The notes under the pieces were generated by a model that saw only the letters and a program-made list of their open reading frames with translations, had not been told where the DNA came from and ran no database searches. From Galaxea fascicularis (lineage: Eukaryota; Cnidaria; Anthozoa; Scleractinia; Euphylliidae), in NCBI GenBank assembly GCA_948470475.1, contig OX419337.1, forward strand, positions 25,368,291-25,432,290: a DNA stretch of 64,000 nt. The letters are read 5' to 3'. Position numbers and translations under genes: made by a program. Each line of letters begins with the position of its first letter. Position 1 is the first letter of the stretch. Positions 48,201-60,200 of the stretch are shown piece after piece.

Positions 48201-51200
48201 CGAGGGGTTACCTCATACCAGAAATCAAGATGGCAGCGATTCAATTGAATCGGAGGTCGAAACACCATTAACGTGGGAAAAGAGATGGCTATGGGTAATC
48301 AATCCAGGAAAAAAATCTTGGGACGAAAAGTTTACTTCATCTTAAGACTAAAGAGAAAATGCCATACTTGAAAGATGAAGTTCCATTTGGCCATTCCACT
48401 CTCTGGTGTCAGCTGAGGAGTTGTGCACATCGTGATCATCTCATAGGAAACGCTGCTTTTACGACCGCGCCGAGGACTGGAACGAATATTGATACAATGG
48501 TAAGTAACCATCAGTCTACATATCCAGATATTTTTTAATCCGTCTACAGTCTATATATCCAGGTATTTTTGCTGTGGAAATCACGAGCCGCAATATTATG
48601 ACGGAATTTATCATGAATAAGAAAACAGACGCATAAAAAACTGACGTCAATTCGTTAAATGTCAAAGCCGTTTTTGCTGAGAAGTTACTTCTTCACTGTC
48701 ATTTAGCAGTGAGTTCACATAGGTTTGAAGTCTTGGAAAGTAAGTACTTTCGGACTGAGTTTCTCTTGGTTTTATTTTATACTTACATCTGAACTCGAGC
48801 TCTAATTCCAAATGTTCCCCATCCTGTAAACAGAGAACAAATAAACCGGCAGCTTGCTTTATTATGGGTTTACTGCTGCAGAAACGAAAAAGAGTTAAGA
48901 GTCTTGAAAGAGAAGATGCAGCAGTTGATCTTGTGAGAGACGAAGGTGGTCATTAGACGTCTGGTAACTATAGCAACATATGTGACATGAACACCTTAAA
49001 GAGCGAACTCTGAGAATAACTATCAAACCCAACAATCAAGTTGACTTCTAAACTTCAAACTTGGGTAAAACTAAAAATTTTAACCCTTCTGTACTAAGTT
49101 TAAGTAAAATTGTATCGACCAAATAATTACACGAAAAGTTTCCCTTCGAAACTGAAATTAACTGAAATGCGGAAGTGATGCTCTCACCTGTGATGTCCGA
49201 CGCCTGGATAACTTCCCCTGAAACACTGTAGAACAATGGTGGAATCCGACTTTCTATGTACTCTAGACGAAAGAAAAAAAGGTACATGTCAGCAAAAAAA
49301 CAAATTGCCCTGAACGCCGGAATAGCTTACAGAAGGAGTGGAATTTAAAGGAAATCCCGAAAAATAAAACTGACATACAACAGAGAAGGAAGGAATTTCT
49401 TGCGAAGGAGAAAATGAGCAAAATTCAAAAGAACTCAGGGCAGCTTATCATTCACGTCTCGATAGCCTTTCCCCGGGGTAAGAACTAAGCGAACGTCCAG
49501 CCCATAGCCACCATATCGTATTACATCTCGATCTTCAGACGCTGTCGACGCCTTTCCTTCCATCCTCCACATTTCGCTTCTAAGGAGACCAAATCAAATT
49601 AAATGCCACTCATGACATTTACTAACCGTCCATTTTGTCCAGTGTAAGATCAAACACGTCTTTCACGGCCTCTGTCTGTTCCCCAGCGTCGCTGATACCG
49701 GAGTCGTTTCCACTCTCTCCTGGCTGCGACGTTCCTTCTCCTGCTTTGTCCGCCTCTTCCTACGAAGAGACAAATAGATTCCTACATTACGAGAATGCAC
49801 TGACATCGATTACATTCCAAAACACAGCCGGTTTACCAGGAAAGGGTCATGGCCATTATGGTCATGGGGGTCCATGTTTAGGAAAAGGGGTTAATCCGTG
49901 TAAAGGGACATTGTAAGCAACAACGACTTCAACGGCAATGAAAACACTAATTCTAAATATAACTTGTGGTTATCGTAACTCTTTCCCCGATTACCTCAAC
50001 TTGTTTAACTCTCAAAATCTGGGGAAACTATCCAGGAAGTAAATTATAATAAACGGCAACGAAGTAACGAAAAAGTAAGAAACATTTAACGCCACGCGCT
50101 CGCGTATTCAAACAAAACCTGTAATTCTATTTAGCTGTGATTGCTATGACGGAGAGGGTCACTGTTTTGATGACCCATTTCTAGCTTCCTGAGCTAATAA
50201 CAGGCCACATCTGCTGAGGTACGAGTGACAGATTTTGGCTGTCTTCTAAGTCATCTCAAACAAGCAACATGCATTTTGCGCGCTGGGTGTAAAAGTCCTC
50301 TATAATTTATGCTGAAATTAGGTTAACGCTTCAACTGTTCTGTACCGTGAAACAAACCCAATATCCCCAGGAATCAGTCCCCCCACTCCCCCGACATCAC
50401 GAGAGTACGTATCGGCAAGTCTGTAAGAACAGGTGCTAAGGACCCTCATCTCTTTCTCCTTCTTCTCATCACGCCTTTCTTTTCCTCACATTGACGACCG
50501 TCTATGGCAACCGGCTGCGTTAAACCCAACCCAACCAAAATTCCGAGGAACCGATCTCCATTTCGGTGTTATTAGTGAAGGGAGGGTGTGTATCGGTAAT
50601 TTTCATAGGAACAGGCGTCCGCTTCCCTTCTCTCGGCCCCGCCCATCCTTTAATTCTCTGGATTGGCTCCTCTCTACGAGAGAGAGGTTGAGAATGATAA
50701 GTACTACGCAGCGCCCTGTACCACGTCATTAAGACTCAATAAGTTAGCCATTAATTCAAATTGTACAGTTATTCAGAAGTACAAATTAATTAATAAAAAA
50801 AATAAGATTTAGAGCTGTACGTCTCAGTTAAAACACCGACGTTTCGACATTAATACCTTCGTCAGGATAAAAAAGCGTCTCGTTTTAGCAAATAACAACA
50901 CGGCTGAGAATAATACGCACCTGTTCACCAGGGATGGAGACTTTGAACTGAACCTGAATTTCTCCTGACTCGGCTTCTTGCAGTTTGAACCACTGTGGTC
51001 CGCCCTTCTGTTGAAACAATAAACCACAAAATTCTCGAACCTGGTTTGCTATTAGCCATAATCTGAGCGTTAATAGCACAGTGCGCGAGTCAAGAAAGGG
51101 AAATTGGCAAGCACCCGCGATCAGACGCACTGTGCGGATGAAGGAGTTTCTATTTCATGCATGCCGCAAATACATATTATGGTCTTGTCATTCTTCGAAG

Positions 51201-54200
51201 ATATAACTAATTGGTAAGAGCACTGCGAGTAGTCCCTGATTTGGTCGATGTAAGAACAGCCAAACGGGGACTACTGTTAAAATGGGGTCGTTATTAACAA
51301 CATCAGTCATCATCAGTTGCCTAGTTTTCTTTTGATAGAGAACCAAAAATGGCCAATACAGAACATTGATAAAGGTTTCCACAGAATATTTTTTCCACCT
51401 TGGAAGCTTCCTTTATTTCATCCACTGTCAGCAAAACTGTTCCCATGAAGTCATTCTGAAACACGTCTTTGTCAAAGACATCCTAAAGCCAAAGTGACAC
51501 ATGATTAATTTAGCGATGTATTGGGCTAAAAAGAGAAGAAACCTCAGATGTGTAAAAATTTGAAATGCTAGGTTAGCACAGTGCATGGGGCAGTTGGATC
51601 GTCACGCAATGACAAAAGAAAGCGTAAAAAAGAATCAAACTTACAAGGTGAATTTTATCGCCAGCTTGTGGCATGGCGATAGACACAGACTCGTTCCAAA
51701 CAGGGGTCAATGTTTCGTACGCCACGTTGGTTTTAAATTTCTTTGAGTTGTTAACCCGAACGACACAAAAAGGATCGCTGAGACCTGTCGAGAAAGAAAA
51801 TAAATGAACGCTATCCCAATCAGGAAGAAAAACAGAACTGTTCATTTTTCTGTGCTTATGCGAGCGCATTTCTAGTGAAAACAGCATAAGACAAATAACT
51901 GGATTCATTCTTATGTTTCTGCTTCCGCCGATTCTTATGCTTATGCTTGTGCTTATCCGCTTGTGAAAACCAGTCTTTTAGCAGAAATTGAAAACAACAA
52001 CAACAATAACAGCAACAAACAAACAAACAAACAAACAAGCCTTAAAATAAGTGACGACATGCTTTTCAATCTGAAGCTTAATCATTCGGGGATTCCCAAA
52101 AAGTGCGCGGTTACTTCCAAATTTCTTTACATTCCAACAGTCCTTTTTAAACAGCTGCTTTTCCCGCATAAGTACAAACCGTGGAAAAATGCACTTGTGC
52201 TTAGCTTCTCGGGCAGTCCTAAGATGTGCATAAAGCATGTGCAGTGACAAGACGAAATACCGCTTCTTCCCTCAGACATTCTCTGCAATTCAACAGCACG
52301 AGAGTTAAACAAGAAACTGCGTTAAACCCACCGTTGCTGTCCATAGCTGCCATGTCTTTGCCCTGTAGAATTGTGATCACCAGAACTCCAAGCTCTGAGA
52401 GAGAGGTAAAAAAAGTATTGTAAATGGAGACTGCGCAACGGCGCGACCTCCTTTATTATGCGAACCCGAGGCATTTAAGGCTTGCTAGGAAAACACTGAA
52501 ACGGCTTAGCAAGACGCTCGAGACTATCTCCGTGTTTTCGCTACTGCTTATTGTATTAAGGCCTAGACTAAGGTGACCTCATCGGCGTTTCATATGGAGG
52601 TATGTTCTTCACAAGTTCTTAAGTTTCAAACATTGTTTAGCCTCAACGATATTTTAAAATACCTCACAATTTCATGTGTCTAGGTAGGCTGAAAGCCACT
52701 CATTGGGTAATATGGTCACGTTATAGCGGGTATTACCCCTTAAATCTACCAAATAAAGTTTGAGCCCGTCCATGGCCGTTACAAGTGGCCATAGTGTCCA
52801 ATGAGTGCCTTTCAGCTTACCCAGACACATTAATTTGTGAGGTAATCTTGTCTCTCTAAGCCACATCTCAAAAGCGCGGAAAGTAACCTGTTACCTTTAA
52901 TTAGCATCATTTCCTCGACTTGTCGTTTGATCTTCATGCTGCTCTTCATGGTGTGTTTTTTGGCATGTTCCTAAATCAACGGAACCACGGGTTTATACAC
53001 AACGATTTTAACAAACATTATCATCAAATAACTGTAGTTGGGCGAAAGTAAGGTCTAATCATGTACATACTGAGATTTCAAGGGTAACACAGCACCTCCT
53101 ACGTTGACCAATGAAACTGAGTCTTCGTGATACACTGGATTGCCCACAATTTACAAACACAAACACAGTGGTGTAATTCATTATTCAACATATTATAACA
53201 CTGTCCAAACATGGTGACGATGCACTCAAAATTCATCGCGCGCGCATATGCAGCAGATATCTGCGATATGCGTCATTTCGTGTGTCGTAGAGAATTGGCG
53301 CAACATTTTATCTGCTTTCTTTAAAGACCCATGCCGGACCAATATGCTTTGCGCGCGTCAAGTCAAGTCGCCATATTTTTTGTGAGTCGAAAAGTCAAGT
53401 GAAGACCGTTGAATCCACAGCAATCCGCTTCCATCCGGCGTTTATGGAGCTTGATTTTACGTTTCGTTGCCCAAAGGATTTCACTATTTCACTTGTGTGT
53501 TGATTTTGATGATTTTTTTGGAATTGCAATATCTGTAGAGTGAATATGATGAACTCCTAGAAAGCTCTGATCGTTTGGCATTTTGATGGCCGTACCTTCG
53601 CGTAAGTGGAGGCCACGTTTATCTGGTTGTGCCCGTTATATCATGGTACGATCATCTGTGTTTGAACTATGGCATGAGAGGAAAATTACTCTTGGGTTCT
53701 CGGAAGCAACGAACTGCCTTTGCTGAGTATCTACTGCATCAAACAGACCACAGAGCATCAAGTTTAGGACCTAGAATTCGATGGTTTGTTTATTTCTTAT
53801 AGCTTTGTTACAATGCTTATGTATCACAGCTTCGTTCATTTTAACAGCCCGTGTGAACGAGATGGAAGGTAGGGAACATTTGGAGTTACCGAAAATTTTT
53901 CTCAAACCTCTTCAATCTCGACGGCTTCGTCTTCCTCCTTCTCGTTATCCGCTACTATTGAGCCATCTTTCGCCTAAATTTCTCTCCTCCAGAGAGTTTT
54001 CCAATAAAGACAATGATGAACTCATATTGTGCTCTGATCAACCGACAAGCACGCGAAATATTCAAACTTCGGCGACCGCATCACACAATGGCGCCTCCTC
54101 CTTGTGTTTGTCAAAACAATAATAGACGCGCGCAAAGCATATTGGTCCGGCATGGGTCTTTAATGAACATAATTAACCTTTGCTTTACTTTGTTATCAAT

Positions 54201-57200
54201 GTGTCGAGTGTTGAATAATATTGCAGCTAATAAGTTGAACCTTGCGGAATATCCTCTGATCTCAACCAACTTGGACTGTGGTGTCGTCGATTAAGTATCA
54301 GGACTAGATATTGTGCCCCATTTTGCAGGATGATGGTTAAATCTGCTGATTAACATATGAGCCCAGCAAACTTAATTACAAGGATGAAAACTACGAGTAA
54401 ATTTACATTTATTTCATCGATATCTTCACCATCCTCCACTCCACCAGGCGAAACTTCTTTCGCTGCAAAATAGAGCAGACAAAAAGTGAACAATATTTAT
54501 TATGACCAGCTGCTCCTACTAAGGTCAGGTACACAAGCATTCTGTATGGGCATGACTCTATAAAAGCTAAGCCTCGATCTGATGGTGAGACATTTTCTCA
54601 CCTGATTTAGCAGCAGACTCCACTGGTTGAAACACCGCTGACACCGTGAGCGAGCCTGCTTTCATAGTAGTATCATCTGACCGTTTCTTTCCAAACACTT
54701 TGTACTTCAAGTCGATATTACGCTTGATAACTACGGGCTCATCCTGTGTGAAAAATTATACGAAACAAACAGAGGAAGTCACTACCCAGGATAAAACAAA
54801 GTACAACGTAGCTCGGTTGACGGTCCCTTTGCGAAAGTGAACATTTCACATAGCATGAACGACATGTCTGAATAGAAAACTTGACGTTACAGTGGTGTAT
54901 GGAAAATTCAATTCCACCATCAAAGCCTCAGTTTGTGTGATCTACCTGACCCCAAGTCCACCCACCTCCTCACCCCCACCCCAATTGATCACTTCGGCCT
55001 GGTTTAGCCAACTGGGGGAAATAATTCTCAGCAGACTCACACTTTTAAGGGGCTATAGACCCCGAGTATACTTATTTGCTCGATCTTCGTGGCATGTCTT
55101 CGGATTATGCTCGAGAATACCTTGAAGGTTAGACTGTTCAGTCTCCTATTTTTTGTGGTCATCAATCATTAGAACAAAGGCTTGTGCATTGCTGTGAGAG
55201 ACTTTATTCTTTGATCGAACCGCTGCCATCTTGTTTTGTAACGGCGAGCGCAACCTCCAGGTCTAGTTGAGCATCATCCGAAGTAACAAGAGTCGCCTAC
55301 ACCTCTCTCCACTAGTCATTGCAGTTTACGACTGTAAGCTGACTGTAAACTGCAACCAGTGGAATAAAACATGGCTATTTCATTACGAGAAAGTAATAGA
55401 GTCAAGAAGGATTAAAAACAAAGAAGGACCAAAAAACGCAACAAATTCCATACCAAACTCATTTGCAGGTTACACGATCCCATGAAGTCGTCCGACTGTC
55501 CTTGCCAATTGACGTCACGGTCATACACCAGAAAAGATAAAGTTGTCTGAAAAAAGAGAAAACACCGAGTAACTTATCTTTTTAGACAACTGGTAAAAAA
55601 GACGGAGACGAAAGGAGAGATACATGAAGATCAGGAAAAAATCAAAACAGCACTGACTTCACATAATCCCTTACATTGTTGACCACAACGTCTTGAGATA
55701 AGGCTTAAAACTTTGTCAAGTATCGCTGAAATGTAGCTCAACAAAGCTGTGTGTTTTTATACAGGATCCCCAAAGATGCTGTACTCGCGCTCGTACATCA
55801 CATATCAAGTCACGCAGTTTAAGAACGTTTGTGAGAAGCTTTTTGCATCATAGGCTCGATTACCAGCCGCTGTCCGGGAAAGGAGCCCGCGCTCCTCCCC
55901 CGGTAGACCAGACCCGAGAGAGCGGCGGAAATCGAGCCTATTTGCATCACGGCCTAGGCTATTAACTTCTTGGCAACTCGCTCTTACCTTCGTAAAATCT
56001 TTGACCATAAATTCCACCACAGATTCCCAGACAGGATTCACGGATCCAGACACATGAGGAGTAGTTCTCACCTTAACACAAAAATTAAAAATTAAGATCC
56101 AGGGAGTGCTTAACATTTACAAGAACGTTCTAGACATTCCTTGCGCAATATCATCGCACAGAATGGCCATTGTTCTAGGCTATTGATCACGACTTTATAG
56201 GTCACCCCAACAAAAAAAATTCGGAAATAAACGGAACTAGTGAAAAGGTATTCCTATTTTCCGGTGAATATTTCCAAAGGGAAAGTCGTGTTTCATTTAC
56301 TTTCTTATCAGTTCCAAGCCTTTACCTAATTCTCAACTCTCTCTGTAAATTAGATTGAATTCTAATTACGCTTTATATCGTATGTGGTTGGTTCGCAATT
56401 TTCGTGCCTCTTTCTTAACCAGTGGGAAGCAAAACGAAACCCAATCACGACTTGGTCACATGCATTTTCCCGCGCTTGGCGCCTGCCACTAGCGGTTACG
56501 GCTTCGTATTCTGATTCGCTCTTAGAGAGCTCTGTTGTCATTGGTCAGAGTAATTGCTTTGGTTGTGGTTTTACGACACTCAGTTAGAAAGCTCTCCACC
56601 ATTTACCCCAAACTAGGAACCAATCACTTAAGTGGCAAACGATCACGCTTTCCTTTGTATCCATGGTGACAACAACACACATACCACCTCCGTCTGTTTC
56701 ACCGGCTGACTTTCAAACTTCATTAAAGATAGTGCTTTATTTACGAATAATACCGCATGACATACCTTCTCCTTATTAGCAGCCACAATACAGTAAGGAT
56801 CACTGTACCCGTCATCATCCATCGCTAATAGCTTCTCACCGCTGTGTACGACCACGAGGAGAAGACCAGACACTGAGGAGCGAAGAAAGAATCATTAATC
56901 AACAATTTCAGTCTCTCCAAAGCACTTCCCGTGAGAGAAAACTATCTGGTAAACAGTACTGGTAAACTGCACCAAAGTTGCGTTCACGACGTTTTCCTAT
57001 TGGCATGTGCCAGATGATGGTAAAGTCCGTCTGAGGTGAGCCTATGGCGGTGTATGAAAAAGTCGTACGAACCTAATTTAAGTGTATCAGTTTTGAGGCC
57101 GGAGATAAGAGAGAGAACCAAAAGCAGCGTAATATGGATGTCTAGAGCAGTACGTCCTTGGCTGGTTTATAAAAGTGAAACATTTAACGTGAGTTAACGA

Positions 57201-60200
57201 TACGAGCACCATTATACGATATTGGCGATGCTTTTCTGAAAACACTTGTCAGTGTAATGATGCTAATCAAACATAAATCTTCATGCTGTGATAGCCTTTA
57301 TCTGGTCTTCCTGACTGAGTTTCTCGTGCTAACAAGAAATTTCCTTTCATCTCAGCTGCACTGACCGCTGCCTTCAAAAAACTAACCGTAAAGGGATTTC
57401 TACCAGAAAAATATTTTAGAAGCTGGACTGGCACTCTTTACCTGGACTTTCTTCTGTAGGCTTCTCGTATTTGTCAAGAAATTCCTGTTCATCTGTTCGA
57501 CTGCTGACTTCATACGGTTTGAGGTGAGTATACTCTAAGGTCACTTCAAGCTTAGATCCTCTGATGCCTTCTTTACTGAGTGTGGTCTCGCTAAATGAGA
57601 ACAAGGAACAGGAAACCAATATAAATCGGAGTCCAAAACACCCCAACCTATCGACGGACGCAGACCATTTCTGTTAGCGAATAAGGAGAAAGAGAAAACC
57701 AAGCATATCAGTTTCAGTTGACGGGCATTAGCGGTTTGTAGCAGCATAGCAGCCGGCTTTCCGCTCACCACTGCGCCAACCCGGCTCCCATAAGCTGCAT
57801 GTTTTCTCGCGCTTAACACTGAATCATGTCTCGTCCTGCACCGGTTGCATACCTTGTTTCGCTTTCTGATTGGTTAATTGCGTTAAGGCCAAGTACAACG
57901 TTCAACTGATTTTTCCTCTCGAGTCATCGCGCAACATTACTGAATTACAAGTTGCAACTGTTTGTTGCGCGAATTGCCACCTACCGTGCAACAAATTTTC
58001 ATGATACTGAACTGAGTAGGCATGTATTAATGCAGGCGACAAATGATTGCGGCTTGTCATGCAACGATGTTGCCTGCGCCACAAGTTGAAAGAGTATGTT
58101 CCCTGTATCACTTTGCTGTATTTCATCTGTTTTGATTACCTAGTCCGACACTCATACAATTGCAGGCCGCGTTACACCGTCGATATCTAGTAAACATTGG
58201 ACAAAACTCACACTTTTTTCTTCTTTTCCAAACCAAGGCTGCCTAAGAACATTTTGTATTTCGCAATGGAATATTTGGTTCCAAAAGTTCTCTTACCGCG
58301 TACTTCAACGTTCAGCTGTTCGAAAAAACAAATGAAAAAAAGCATTAAAACTTCAAATTCTTAGCCTCGGAATCATTTCATACTAAAACGGCGTTTTCGA
58401 GCATCGAAAGTAAACAGGCCGTGATGTTCATAATTTCTTTCTAAGTTTTTTTTTCCAAGTCAACACACCAAAACAATCAATCAATAGATATCTAACAAGG
58501 TTAATCACTTTCAGGCTATAAAACAACAAGAAAAGTGTGTCCGACTCTAACTGGAAAAATGATGATAAAATGTTTTGGTGATAAAACGTTTCACAAAAAT
58601 TCTATCTGCAAAAACTATAGAGCCATTTTTCACGATTTTCGCGAGTTCTATAAACCCAGTAAAAACATATGTGCAACCTATCAAACTAAGATTTAAACAA
58701 GAGTAGCTCACTTCAAACTAGACTTTCTCAAAGTCCAACGAACAAAGGTACTTACCTTATCATTAGCGAGATCATAAATGAGCAAAGATATTGACTCTTC
58801 AAATGTTGTTCCACCTGGAATCTTTTCGGTGTGTTTTTCGTCAAGATTACCAACTTGAAGTGAAGTCCAGATCTGATCATCTAATAACAGTACATCAAAA
58901 TTGCAATAAATGTTTCTTTAAATCTTCGCCGGTGAAGTAGAAGGGGATTTATGATCACTGTTCACGGGAAGTAAAACTTCACGAAGAATTAATGGCCTTT
59001 TTTAACCACGCTTGAACTACAGGTTAACTACTAATACTTCCTTGTGGTGCTGTTTATTATGCTGCACAAGGTGATTCTAACTTTTGAGTCTGTGGATGAA
59101 ATCCTAAAGTGTGACCATTCAAATGAAAGCTACTGAGCAGTACTTTCCTGTGGTGCTGTTTATTATCTTGAACAGGGTGGTTCTAACTTTTGAGTCTGTG
59201 GATGAAATCCTAAAGTGTGACCATTCAAATGAAAGTTACTGATCAGTACTTTCCTGTGGTGCTGTTTATTATGCAAATTGAAGATAAAATAAGTGGTCAC
59301 TAAATTTCCATTAAGGTTAGACGAAATAGTGCTTAGGCACTACGCGGAGAATATCTCACCTGTGTATTTTTCAGGCATGCCACCTTTCAATGTGACTGTT
59401 AGTAGTCCATCAGCTAAACAAGAAAAACACGGTATTCATTTTGTGATTTGAGATATATTTAATACTCCAACCCGGCCTAACTGCGACCAGCATGAACTTG
59501 AATTCTCCTTCCATTGTTACTACTTGATTAAGTATAAATTCTTGAGAACAAAAAAATTGGTCATAAACGATAGAATGCCCTGATGATTAAACAGATTCTT
59601 CCAACTTATACCATGAAAGACATCTGGGGTTCAGTGAGGAGAATATCTATATTGGTTCCAAAGCTTATACAGTTTAGAAGTCATATCAACTTCGTTCTTC
59701 GGAAAACAAGCAAACATCTAAACGAAAGGAATGAAAATCAAAGGAAAGCTCATCATTCGGTGACTATGGACGACTGCCCTCCATTTAAACATCACTGTGG
59801 ATGACTATCATTTACGAGTAGAAGGAAACTAGAAACACCTTGTTTCGCAGCATTTGAAGTTTTTCCTCAAGACGCAGGGCAGGCTTGGGACTTACCGTAA
59901 GTAGATTTCTTTGCGGCGCTGAGCAGCTCATCAGCATCAACACCATGAAGAGGAACCTCAATTCTTCCCGGGTCAACCAGCGCTGTGGAGCGTGAACAAA
60001 ATGTTCCTTTAGCGCGACTGACCAATGGAAAACTGTCATAATGATCTCTGATCCAGCTGCAGTGAGTCTAACCCCTCCCGTCTACACTTTTCAGAATAGC
60101 TTGATACTCAATTTAGCGTTAAAAGAGCATTGTTAATGTTTCGGTCCGCTACAAGATGCTAAAAATAGTCTTTAAATCAGGACAAAACATAAAATAATGA

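Noticed and set aside
53781..54294. Plus-strand frames of 113 and 93 codons
   Set aside because: They lie inside the TTAA-flanked element, show no transposase motifs on that strand, and are probably chance.
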